The translations under genes were made by a program, and so were the position numbers. Below, in pieces: positions 6,710-13,713 of a stretch of 13,798 bases of DNA. Origin of the DNA: CALARM01 sp964431735 (GTDB lineage: Bacteria; Vulcanimicrobiota; SpSt-956; JAKJGF01). The notes under the pieces were generated by a model that saw only the letters and a program-made list of their open reading frames with translations, was not told the origin of the DNA and searched no databases. Each line of letters begins with the position of its first letter. Position 1 is the stretch's first letter. Location of the stretch: the NCBI GenBank assembly GCA_964431735.1, contig CAYSLJ010000182.1, forward strand, positions 1 through 13,798, written 5' to 3'.

Positions 6710-7534
6710 TTACTTACCGGCAGGTTCCTCTTCAGGTTCAGTCTCCGGAGTCGGTGAAGGTTGTTCAAGCTTAAAATCTACTTTATTATCATAGACCCAG
6801 TTAATTCCTCTGTAGATAATTGCAGGATTGTTAGTATCATAAAATATAGAGCCATCTCTAAAGAACAGTTCAAAATTCTTTGTTTCTCCTGATTTAAGAG
6901 AACCCATATCTTTTGTGAGAGTTTCCTGTAATTTACCTGTTCCGTCCTTTACAAAAACCGTTACAACAACATTATTTGCAGTAACTTTTGCAGTATTTTG
7001 AACAGAACCGGTTAAGCCTACAGTAGAAACGCCAAACTGTTCTTTTCCTACAAGTTCAGTTCCTGACAGTTCTCTGAGTCCCTGAACCTTTACTTCATCA
7101 CCTTTTGATGCAACAGGAGTCGGAGTGGCAGATACAGGAGCTGCTGTCGCTACAGGTACCATTTTGACATTGAAGGTTTGAATAGATGCGTTGCCGGCCC
7201 GGGGGTCAAAACTATATCTTGCTCCAAGCATGCCTGCTACATCGGCAAGAGAAACATAAAGTCTGCCATTATTATAAGATTTTGTCCCTCCGTAAACAGT
7301 ATCATTGATTTTAAGACACTTTGTAAGCTCATTGTATGAAAATCCGAAATCAAGCATCTGAGCAAGTTCCTGGATACTTACCATTACAACATCTTTAGAA
7401 ACAGTTACACTGCCTGTAAAAGGCTTGTTATTCACATACACCACCCAGTCTCCCGATTGTGCAATAGTAAAAGTACTGATAATTATGACTGCTAAAATAA
7501 AGACATTAATAGATCGATTTAACAAGAAGATCAT
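6710..7534 (-). CDS. Exported copper amine oxidase N-like plus FxLYD-like domain protein
   Basis: A 274-residue protein from the ATG at 7532-7534. An in-frame GTG at 7558 is possible, but AGGAG lies between the two (AGGAGAGGG then ATG) and marks the ATG as the start. Signal peptide about 1-26. Residues 30-120 resemble the copper-amine-oxidase N-terminal domain (VYVNNKPFTG, VSIQELAQML, RLYVSLADVAGMLGA), a stalk or wall-associated module without catalysis. A Pro/Ala/Thr linker (127-143) follows, then an FxLYD-like beta domain (about 165-255: VGLTGSVQNTAKVTANNVVVTVFVKD, GSLKSGETKNFELFF). The tail is Pro/Glu-rich. It is likely an extracytoplasmic structural or binding protein. Its stop codon lies at the edge of the palindromic heptamer element. 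Confidence 0.75.
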   Translation of the reverse strand: MIFLLNRSINVFILAVIIISTFTIAQSGDWVVYVNNKPFTGSVTVSKDVVMVSIQELAQMLDFGFSYNELTKCLKINDTVYGGTKSYNNGRLYVSLADVAGMLGARYSFDPRAGNASIQTFNVKMVPVATAAPVSATPTPVASKGDEVKVQGLRELSGTELVGKEQFGVSTVGLTGSVQNTAKVTANNVVVTVFVKDGTGKLQETLTKDMGSLKSGETKNFELFFRDGSIFYDTNNPAIIYRGINWVYDNKVDFKLEQPSPTPETEPEEEPAGK

Positions 7535-7653
7535 CCCTCTCCTAAAAATTATTTTCACAATTGGTACCTAATATTCTACAATTTATAAAAAAAATCCTTC
7601 CTGTAATGTGAGATTATAATGGATTTCATAAATTATTAGAAATTAAATAATTC

Positions 7654-7681
7654 GTGATGCGTAATGGGTAATGCGTAATAC
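7654..7681 (+). repeat. Degenerate GTAATGC heptamer array
   Basis: Four units: GTGATGC, GTAATGG, GTAATGC, GTAATAC. The left flank ATAATTC resembles the flank of the GTRACGC arrays. The last unit runs into the outer arm of the long inverted repeat that begins near 7675. Confidence 0.75.
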
Positions 7682-7897
7682 CAATTCGCTATCAATTTTA
7701 GTATTATAAATCTCCTGGCTTTGCCTGCCTGGCGCTCCTCCGAAAAAAATCTAAACTGGAACAGGCATATTTGTTAAAACTTACATCATGCCACTTTGCA
7801 TTATATTCTATTCAAATAGACTTGTGCTGCCGTGATATTTTTTTCTCCGGAGCACCAGGCAGGCAAAGCACTATACTTGATAGCTAAATGGTATAAC
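7675..7897. repeat. Long imperfect inverted repeat, possible mobile-element remnant
   Basis: Inner arms 7718-7750 and 7837-7869 pair at 29 of 33 positions (GCTTTGCCTGCCTGG against CCAGGCAGGCAAAGC, then a GCTCC/GGAGC block and an A7/T7 tract), enclosing 86 bp. Outer arms 7675-7695 and 7877-7897 also match (GCTATCAA against TTGATAGC, most of 21 positions). The left side has about 15 extra bases between inner and outer arms. GCTATCAAG recurs at about 7924-7932. No transposase is encoded and no clear target duplication is visible. It could be a decayed miniature element or a large structured RNA/DNA hairpin. Confidence 0.6.
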
Positions 7898-7982
7898 GCA
7901 CAACGCTTGCCCCTTGACGGGAGGCTATCAAGAATTTCCGGCAATATCTCTAAAAGTATGTCTGTAAAGTGGGGAAAGACTT

Positions 7983-8408
7983 TCACCATTTATAAGGGTA
8001 TAAATACACTGACATCGTGACAGAAACATTTTTAGCTGATTTTTTAGACATTGAGTTATATACGGAAACAGTTACTTTTTTATATTTCAAATCCGTAGAA
8101 ACATAGAGACCTTCATTTATGCTGATTTCCACATTTAAATTTTTTTCCCTTGTTATAACAGGAGGATTATAGATTGGAACAGAGACATATTCCATGGATT
8201 TATATTCTTCAATAGTTTTTTTTGCTATAATTATAGCCTCCTGATAGGCAATACATTTCTGCAGTGCCGCAAACCCTGCAAAAAATGTAGCTATTAAACT
8301 TACAAGGATTATAGAAACAATTCCCAGGGAAAAAATTATTTCGGCAAGACTCATTCCGCCGGCAGAAAACCTATATCGATTTATACCAGTATATGACTTT
8401 AAATCCAT
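7983..8408 (-). CDS. Type IV prepilin-like protein, PilV/GspI-type
   Basis: A 141-residue protein from the ATG at 8406-8408. The leader ends at Gly18 of SAGG, followed by MSLAEIIFSLGIVSIILVSLIATFFAGF. Glu23 is at position +5 of the mature protein, which prepilin peptidase substrates need for assembly. The rest is a small pilin head domain with beta strands. It is a minor pilin or pseudopilin, inserted in the inner membrane and assembled at a pilus tip or type II-like pseudopilus. The start overlaps the upstream PilX-like gene by about 38 bp, suggesting translational coupling. An earlier ATG at 8456 or TTG at 8459 would give a longer leader and an 89-bp overlap. A GGGG stretch six bases before the 8408 ATG is the best available ribosome site. 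Confidence 0.75.
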   Translation of the reverse strand: MDLKSYTGINRYRFSAGGMSLAEIIFSLGIVSIILVSLIATFFAGFAALQKCIAYQEAIIIAKKTIEEYKSMEYVSVPIYNPPVITREKNLNVEISINEGLYVSTDLKYKKVTVSVYNSMSKKSAKNVSVTMSVYLYPYKW

Positions 8409-9957
8409 ACTTAACCCCACTATTTGCCGACGGTAAGGGACTGAGAAATGTTTCATCAAACTGGAACGTTACCTCATTACCTTCCAGAGACATAACTCCG
8501 GGATCAACAGAAGCTCCTTCCGGATCCCTGGATGGATCTTTTCCTGCTACCAGTAATGCACCTGTTATTTTAATTTTTTTGTCTTTCGGAACAGTACAAT
8601 AAAAATCTCCCATACTATAAACAAGCCCTGTAAACATGGCATCTCCTGCCCCCATATTCATAGTGACATCTCCGCTTGAGTAAAGGGCTATAGAGTCTGT
8701 TCCCGATTTTATTTTGCTGGAATTCCCTTCTATTTCAACAGTCCCTTCAGCGTAAATATTACCCTTACCTGTTACCGGTTCATCATTGACATGTGTTAAT
8801 ATTACATTACCATAATGATAGGGGCCGCCATCTTTTCTAAAATCTCTCTCTCCGTTACCGGGAGCGTAAAGACTTGCCCCATTAAGTCTGAGTATTATTC
8901 CATGAAACGCGATATTACCGGTCTTGCCGGAAACATGTTTTCTGTCATAAGCTACTTTCAGGTTTCTATCCATGAACAGGTGGTGGCCGTTGAACATTAA
9001 ACCCGGTACGATTTCATTACCTTTATAAATTACCCGATCAGGCGTACCTGATGTTTTTTTACCATCTATATAATAATTCAGAAGATTGCCCTCTTTTATA
9101 TAAATACCGGAAGGTATTTCTTCAGTTTCAAAACGCTCATTTGCAACCAGTTCTGAAATATCAAGCATTGGAATATCCTTCTTACCACTGTTGCTTTTGA
9201 AATGATTCGGATCATTTACAGGAGATAATATCTGACCGCTGGCAGTAACATTACAATTATCTTTAATATCACATATTAAATCTTTCTTATCAGACAGATC
9301 GATAAGTTTTATAGAAATATTTTCGGCATTTGAATGAAGGTTGAACGGTGCACCTCTGGTTCCAATGCCTAATTTATCTGTCTTAATAGTAATGGCCCCT
9401 CTGGAACCGCTCTGTAGAATACCGTCCGGTACTGCAGTAACTATAACTTCTACATGTCTGACTTCATTATCACTGGCTGCTGTAATTACAATAAGAGCCG
9501 AATGGGGAGGTACTTTCATATCAGGCCTGTAGCCGGGAACAGAAGAAGACCCTCCGAGATTATTAACGGAATAATATTTTTCATCTCCCCATACCGGATC
9601 GTTCGGGTCGAAACTTACGTAAAAAGCACCCTGATTTTCAAAAACAAACTGAGAGTTTGGTTCCGGGAGATGTTCAGTATTAAATCCAGTAATCTTTAAA
9701 TCCTGATTTTTACATTGCATAAATAGTTTTTCTTTATTTTTACCCCATTCAATATTATCTTCCAGTAAAATGATAGTTTCTGTAAGAGCAGAATCTGAAA
9801 GGGGATTAATCATATTTTTATTCAGATCCGAGCTGGTTCTGCGGAGGATTTCAGAAGTTAAAAAGACCATTGATGTCAATAAAATGAGTAAAACCGGTAT
9901 GAGCAGTAAAACACTTATTAAAGCAATTCCATTTTTTTTATTCAATAAATTTTTCAT
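8371..9957 (-). CDS. Large PilX/GspK-like pilin-related protein with extended beta-rich domain
   Basis: A 528-residue protein. The N-terminus MKNLLNKKNG followed by IALISVLLLIPVLLILLTSMVFLTSEI is a prepilin leader plus hydrophobic helix. Cleavage would follow Gly10, but +5 is Ser rather than Glu. Lack of Glu5 is a hallmark of PilX/GspK-type tip pilins. Residues about 180-500 are rich in short polar strands with repeated Gly turns (GNIYAEGTVEIEG, DSIALYSSGDVTMNMG, KIKITGALLVAG), like the beta-helix or cell-surface domains fused to PilX-like proteins. It is much larger than a standard PilX (about 200 residues) or GspK (about 320). A strong AGGAGG (9966-9971, minus strand) lies eight bases before the ATG. 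It is the middle gene of the operon, 19 bp after the PilW-like gene and overlapping the PilV-like gene. Confidence 0.75.
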   Translation of the reverse strand: MKNLLNKKNGIALISVLLLIPVLLILLTSMVFLTSEILRRTSSDLNKNMINPLSDSALTETIILLEDNIEWGKNKEKLFMQCKNQDLKITGFNTEHLPEPNSQFVFENQGAFYVSFDPNDPVWGDEKYYSVNNLGGSSSVPGYRPDMKVPPHSALIVITAASDNEVRHVEVIVTAVPDGILQSGSRGAITIKTDKLGIGTRGAPFNLHSNAENISIKLIDLSDKKDLICDIKDNCNVTASGQILSPVNDPNHFKSNSGKKDIPMLDISELVANERFETEEIPSGIYIKEGNLLNYYIDGKKTSGTPDRVIYKGNEIVPGLMFNGHHLFMDRNLKVAYDRKHVSGKTGNIAFHGIILRLNGASLYAPGNGERDFRKDGGPYHYGNVILTHVNDEPVTGKGNIYAEGTVEIEGNSSKIKSGTDSIALYSSGDVTMNMGAGDAMFTGLVYSMGDFYCTVPKDKKIKITGALLVAGKDPSRDPEGASVDPGVMSLEGNEVTFQFDETFLSPLPSANSGVKYGFKVIYWYKSI

Positions 9958-9976
9958 AAAAAAATCCTCCTCTTTT

Positions 9977-10696
9977 TTAATTTCTGAGAGTTATGGTACT
10001 TTTTATTTTCATCTGTTCCGGAGCTTTTTCATTACTGTTATTTGAATAGCTGCCCAGGTAAAAAAATAATTCCACCTTTTTCCTCTCACTGTTTACTTTA
10101 AAATCCAGGTATGTTATATACCTTGCAATAGATCTCGGTCTGGTAATATAAAGTTCTGAATCTTTGACAGTAATAGAATTCTTTATATAAGAGATTACAG
10201 GACAGGTTGTACCCTTACCCTCTAAAGGAGGAAAAGGAAGGTCTTTCAGGAGATGTTCACCTGCAGACGAGGCATAATCTCCAAGAAAAACTTCTTTACT
10301 CCAGAGCTGATAATATCCGTCATTGATGAATTTTGTATCACCTTCCAGATAAAATATAATAAACTTTTTCCATTCAATTCGCCCGGAACTATCAGGTGCA
10401 GTCCTGTAAGAACCGTCAGTAGCCGATAAAAAAGAGATTGCCCTGTTAACAGTTTTTTCCGGATAAACAATCACTTCTACGCTATTGATAGTACTGGCAG
10501 ACAGTTCATTCTCCAGTCTGCTTAAAATCAAATTACCACTGTCCCTTAATGCTATTGTATCGCTGATTTTAAGCCACGCTTTTGTAGAAAAGGAGAATAT
10601 GGTAAATAACATTGTCCCTACCATGGAAAATACGACCGCTGAAATCATGGCTTCAATTAAAGTCATTCCATTTCGGGAAAAACAGTAGTTTTTCAT
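9977..10696 (-). CDS. Type IV prepilin-like protein, PilW/GspJ-type
   Basis: A 239-residue protein, first gene of the pilin operon. The leader MKNYCFSRNG is followed by MTLIEAMISAVVFSMVGTMLFTIF, with Glu15 at mature +5: a canonical class III signal. A helical stretch (SDTIALRDSGNLILSRLENELSAST) and a beta-rich head follow, as in PilW and GspJ, and the length is typical of that group. The start ATG (10694-10696) has AAGGA seven bases upstream (plus 10704-10708). The only sequence between this site and the promoter candidate is a leader packed with heptamer repeats. Together with the next two genes it supplies a minor-pilin set for a type IV pilus or type II-like system; the ATPase, secretin and prepilin peptidase must lie elsewhere. 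Confidence 0.85.
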   Translation of the reverse strand: MKNYCFSRNGMTLIEAMISAVVFSMVGTMLFTIFSFSTKAWLKISDTIALRDSGNLILSRLENELSASTINSVEVIVYPEKTVNRAISFLSATDGSYRTAPDSSGRIEWKKFIIFYLEGDTKFINDGYYQLWSKEVFLGDYASSAGEHLLKDLPFPPLEGKGTTCPVISYIKNSITVKDSELYITRPRSIARYITYLDFKVNSERKKVELFFYLGSYSNNSNEKAPEQMKIKSTITLRN

Positions 10697-10711
10697 AACT
10701 TATTCCTTAAG

Positions 10712-10789
10712 GAGTGAAAAGTGAGTAGTGAGTAGTGAGTAGTGAGTAGTGAGTAGTGAGTAGTGAGCTCTTCTTTTCACTTTTCACTC
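10712..10789. repeat. GTGAGTA heptamer array bounded by a 13-bp inverted repeat
   Basis: Units GTGAAAA (10714-10720), six perfect GTGAGTA copies (10721-10762) and GTGAGCT (10763-10769). The flanks are perfect 13-bp arms GAGTGAAAAGTGA (10712-10724) and TCACTTTTCACTC (10777-10789). CTCTTCTTTTCAC (10768-10780) is identical to the tail of the array at 4898-4910. In the pilin operon transcript the 3' edge of this hairpin would lie only a few bases from the ribosome site. Confidence 0.85.
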
Positions 10790-10812
10790 TAATTAAATTC
10801 TGATAAATTATC

Positions 10813-10840
10813 GTGACGCGTGACGCGTGACGCGTGACGC
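10813..10840 (+). repeat. GTGACGC heptamer array, four perfect units
   Basis: Four identical GTGACGC units. The left flank AAATTATC matches the flank style of the other arrays. It lies in the predicted leader of the pilin operon. Confidence 0.9.
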
Positions 10841-10889
10841 GAGGCTTACCCATGAAACCAGTCAAAAATGAAAATTCCTGTACCTTTTA

Positions 10890-10918
10890 ATTATACACTA
10901 AAATCCTGTTAAACACAA
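10890..10918 (-). promoter_or_regulatory. Candidate promoter of the pilin operon
   Basis: On the minus strand a perfect -10 TATAAT (plus 10890-10895) and a weak -35 TTGTGT (plus 10913-10918) are 17 bases apart. Transcription would begin near 10883 and give a leader of about 185 bases containing both heptamer arrays and the 13-bp inverted repeat. The weak -35 suggests an activator or an alternative sigma factor; this is inference. Confidence 0.4.
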
Positions 10919-10982
10919 ATAGTATGGATTATATTATTTTACGATAATCAGATTTACTTATACTGAAAATTATACAAAGAGC

Positions 10983-11085
10983 GAATAGTGAAATGTGGGC
11001 GGAAACCACCCGTAACGCGTTACGCGTCACGCGTCACGATTATAGTGAATAGTGAAAGGTGGGTAAAAACCACGCGTCACGATTA
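10983..11085 (-). repeat. Tandem composite repeat unit with heptamer core
   Basis: Two imperfect copies on the plus strand: 10983-11042 and 11047-11085. Each reads GAATAGTGAAA, then a small hairpin GTGG-CCAC, then heptamers, then GATTA. Copy 1 has four heptamers after CCAC (11010-11037: CCGTAAC, GCGTTAC, GCGTCAC, GCGTCAC); copy 2 has one (11074-11080). They differ by exactly three heptamers (21 bp). The terminal GATTA of copy 2 holds the kinase stop codon (TAA read on the minus strand, 11083-11085). Confidence 0.75.
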
Positions 11086-13641
11086 CGGGGACTTAATTTC
11101 TTTTATTATCTCTGTTGCAATGTTTGTATATTTTCCATCCGGTTCCAGTTCCATATATTTATTAAGTGCTGCAAGGGCTTCATTTTTTTGTCCGACATTG
11201 TAGTATGATATTCCCATTAAAATATAAAATCTTCCTGTTTTTGGATTTAGCTCAAGCCCTTTTTTACACAATGCAATTGTTTCATTATAGTTTTTCAGGT
11301 CATATTTTAATTGTGCCAGACTGATAAGTGCTTCTATATAACCGGGAGAATAATCAAGGGTTTTTTCAAGGTAATATTCTGCCTGGTTTTTATCGATTTT
11401 CAGGTAAGCTATACCAAGATAGTAACTGGTATCCGGATTTTCACGGTCTATTTGCAATGACTGAGTAAAATAATCTATGGCTTCTGTATATTTTTTTTCA
11501 TTCAGGCTGTCAATACCTTTATTGTTTAACTGTTCTGTATTTATATGTTTATCAGAACTTTCCGGAAATTTTGCAGAGTATTCCCGTATTATTGCATCTG
11601 CTTTTTCCCTTTCATCTGTCCTGTAATATATATCTTTAAGAGCAAGATAAACATTTTCTTCATCAGGCATAAGTTCTTTTGCTTTTTCCAGATATTCTAA
11701 AGCTTTTGTATAGTTTTTTTCCCTTAAATATGTATTGCCCAGATAAAGATAAGGTTCAGGTAAATCTTTATCGAAGGCGATAGCTTTTTCAAAGTTTTCT
11801 ATAGATTTTGCTTTATTTTCCTGATAATAGGTCAGACCTATTCCGTAAAAGAGCTCTCCTTTTTTCTTTAAAGACGGTGATTTTTCAAGGAGAATTCTGG
11901 CATGGTCAAATTCTTCCCTGGCCTCTTCATTTCTGTTATTATCCAGATGATTAAAACCTGCAGAAAGAAAGGTGTTTATTTTTTGTTCATTAATCCGAAG
12001 GAAAAGGTATTTAAATATAAGAAGGCCTATTATGAATAGAAAACCTATTGATATTAAAGCTATAAGGTTCTTTTTATTCCGTAATTTCTCCCTTTTCTGC
12101 AGATTTTCTCTTTCCCGGTTTTTTATAGTTTCCGGGGAAATTTTTTCAATAGCATTAAGGGCATCTTCCCTTATTAACCCTTTTTCTTCCCGGCAGATTT
12201 TCAATAGAGGCTCCAGTGCTTTTCCGGCTTTTAATTTTCCCAGAGAAATTACAGCCATCATTCTTACTTCTTCTGCACTATCATCAAGGGATTTAATTAA
12301 AGGTTCTATAAAAATTTCTTCGTTATATTCCGGCATGAACTGAAGGGTTTTTACTCTTACGAGAGCACTTTTATCTTCAAATAATACTTCATTGAGGGCA
12401 TGTTCTATTTTTTCTTCTCCTTTAAACTGTACAAGAGTCTTTAACGCCGCTATTCTGATTTCAGGGTCAGGGTCCGTTTTTAATAGTTTCAGCATGGGAG
12501 AGATTATCCTTGTATTTTTCGTTTCTCCCAGAGTCTCTATAAAATATTTTTTCACCTGTTTTTCCGTGGATTCAAGCTGAAGAATCATAAGGTCGATTCT
12601 GTCTTTAATATCTATCTGCGGGGCTTTTATTTCGACCATACCTGATATTGCTTCTTTCATTTCAGTTGCACTCTGAAAACGTTCACTTAAATTATGTCTG
12701 AGAGCAGTCATTACGACAGCATTTGTTTTTTCTGAAATATCCGGTTTTTCATTTATAAGAGAAGGAAAAGTAAAGGGTACAGTTTTTTTTCCTGTAATAA
12801 GCTGGTACATTGTAGCACCGAGAGAATATAAATCACTCTGCGGAACAGGTTTCCCTTCATATTGTTCGGGAGATGAATATCCGAACGTTCCTATGGCAGT
12901 CTTTGTCTGAGACAGATCTTCTTCAAAGAGTTTTCTTGCAATCCCGAAGTCTATCAGGACAGCTTTTCTGTCACTTTCCCTTATCATTATATTTGCCGGT
13001 TTTATGTCTCTGTATATTACGGGAGGATTTCTACTGTGGAGATATTCAAGTATTTCACAGATCTGCAGGGCCCACTCCATTACATTTTGTTCCGGTATGC
13101 CATCGGGGTAATCGTCTTTCAGTAAACAGCTCAAATCTTTCCCTTTTATAAAATCCATTACCAGGTAGTATCTGCCGTTGAGGAAGAAAAAATCACTTAC
13201 AGAGGGCAAATTCGGATAATTTAATTCCGATAGTATTTTACCTTCCTGTTCAAAACGCTTTATGGATTCCAGTCTGTTCCGACTGTCCATAGATATATTC
13301 AGAAGTTCTTTGACTGCATATATTTTCTCAAGGCTTATATGTTTTGCTTCATAAATACACCCCATACCGCCTCTTTTAACTTCCCTTATTATTTTATATC
13401 TGCCTGATAGAATAGTCCCCGGAGAAAGGGGTTGAAGTTCTAACGGAGAATCTTCAATAATTAAAAGGAGGCCGCATTTACAGCAAAATTTAGCATCTTT
13501 CTCATTACTCGTATTACATTCGGGACATATTTCCACAGTGCCCTTTTCGTATGTGGAACTTTTAACTAACATGAAACCGCATTCACAGCAAAAACTGGCA
13601 TCTTTTTCGTTTTTAGCTTTACATTCGGGACAGATAAACAT
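11083..13641 (-). CDS. Ser/Thr protein kinase with double zinc ribbons, HEAT and TPR repeats
   Basis: An 852-residue membrane kinase. Two zinc ribbons open it: C4/C7 with C18/C21, and C39/C42 with C53/C56. The kinase domain (about 80-335) has a Gly loop VKRGGMG (88-94, Lys at the usual first Gly), catalytic Lys111 in YAVKELL, Glu133 in the C helix, YRDIKPAN (210-217; Asp212, Lys214, Asn217, with Tyr for the His of HRD), DFG at 231-233 and SPEQY at 257-261. All ATP and metal residues are present, so it should be active. HEAT-like repeats (about 350-500), a basic stretch, one TM segment (about 525-548) and about seven TPRs (555-845) follow. Kinase and HEAT repeats are expected in the cytoplasm, TPRs outside. 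It likely senses envelope state through TPR partners. The ATG at 13639-13641 has only a weak purine-rich ribosome site. Confidence 0.9.
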   Translation of the reverse strand: MFICPECKAKNEKDASFCCECGFMLVKSSTYEKGTVEICPECNTSNEKDAKFCCKCGLLLIIEDSPLELQPLSPGTILSGRYKIIREVKRGGMGCIYEAKHISLEKIYAVKELLNISMDSRNRLESIKRFEQEGKILSELNYPNLPSVSDFFFLNGRYYLVMDFIKGKDLSCLLKDDYPDGIPEQNVMEWALQICEILEYLHSRNPPVIYRDIKPANIMIRESDRKAVLIDFGIARKLFEEDLSQTKTAIGTFGYSSPEQYEGKPVPQSDLYSLGATMYQLITGKKTVPFTFPSLINEKPDISEKTNAVVMTALRHNLSERFQSATEMKEAISGMVEIKAPQIDIKDRIDLMILQLESTEKQVKKYFIETLGETKNTRIISPMLKLLKTDPDPEIRIAALKTLVQFKGEEKIEHALNEVLFEDKSALVRVKTLQFMPEYNEEIFIEPLIKSLDDSAEEVRMMAVISLGKLKAGKALEPLLKICREEKGLIREDALNAIEKISPETIKNRERENLQKREKLRNKKNLIALISIGFLFIIGLLIFKYLFLRINEQKINTFLSAGFNHLDNNRNEEAREEFDHARILLEKSPSLKKKGELFYGIGLTYYQENKAKSIENFEKAIAFDKDLPEPYLYLGNTYLREKNYTKALEYLEKAKELMPDEENVYLALKDIYYRTDEREKADAIIREYSAKFPESSDKHINTEQLNNKGIDSLNEKKYTEAIDYFTQSLQIDRENPDTSYYLGIAYLKIDKNQAEYYLEKTLDYSPGYIEALISLAQLKYDLKNYNETIALCKKGLELNPKTGRFYILMGISYYNVGQKNEALAALNKYMELEPDGKYTNIATEIIKEIKSP

Positions 13642-13678
13642 TTGTTCAATCTCTTTTTGAATTATTTATATGATAATC

Positions 13679-13713
13679 GTAACGCGTGACGCGTAACGCG
13701 TGACGCGTGATGG
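13679..13713 (+). repeat. GTRACGC heptamer array upstream of the kinase
   Basis: Five units: GTAACGC, GTGACGC, GTAACGC, GTGACGC, GTGATGG, alternating A and G at the third position. The left flank TGATAATC matches other arrays. It lies about 40 bp upstream of the kinase start, where promoter elements would be expected. A -10-like TATAAA sits between array and start, on the minus strand. Confidence 0.85.

Larger units (their letters stand above)
7535..7982. other. Gene-free stretch with heptamers and inverted repeat
   Basis: About 450 bases between two minus-strand genes. It holds the GTAATGC heptamers, the long inverted repeat, and a roughly 85-base tail (7898-7982) I cannot classify. Open frames of about 62 codons on both strands (7832-8020 plus, 7801-7989 minus) follow the inverted repeat and have no recognisable domain or ribosome site, so they are not called as genes. 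Confidence 0.5.
10709..11082. other. Repeat-packed gap between kinase and pilin operon
   Basis: About 370 bases with no gene. From left: the GTGAGTA array with its inverted repeat, the GTGACGC array, an AT-rich stretch holding the candidate pilin promoter (10890-10918), and the composite repeat ending at the kinase stop codon. An open frame starting at 10988 on the plus strand translates the repeats and is not a gene. Confidence 0.7.

Noticed and set aside
7801..8020. Small open frames of about 62 codons on both strands
   Set aside because: They overlap each other and the inverted repeat, have no convincing ribosome site or known domain, and one runs into the pilin gene.
10988..11203. 71-codon plus-strand frame
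   Set aside because: Its start translates the composite repeat (PVTRYASRVT) and the remainder is antisense to the kinase gene.
4831..13713. Heptamer arrays as CRISPR
   Set aside because: Units are 7 bp, contiguous and without spacers, and there are no cas genes.
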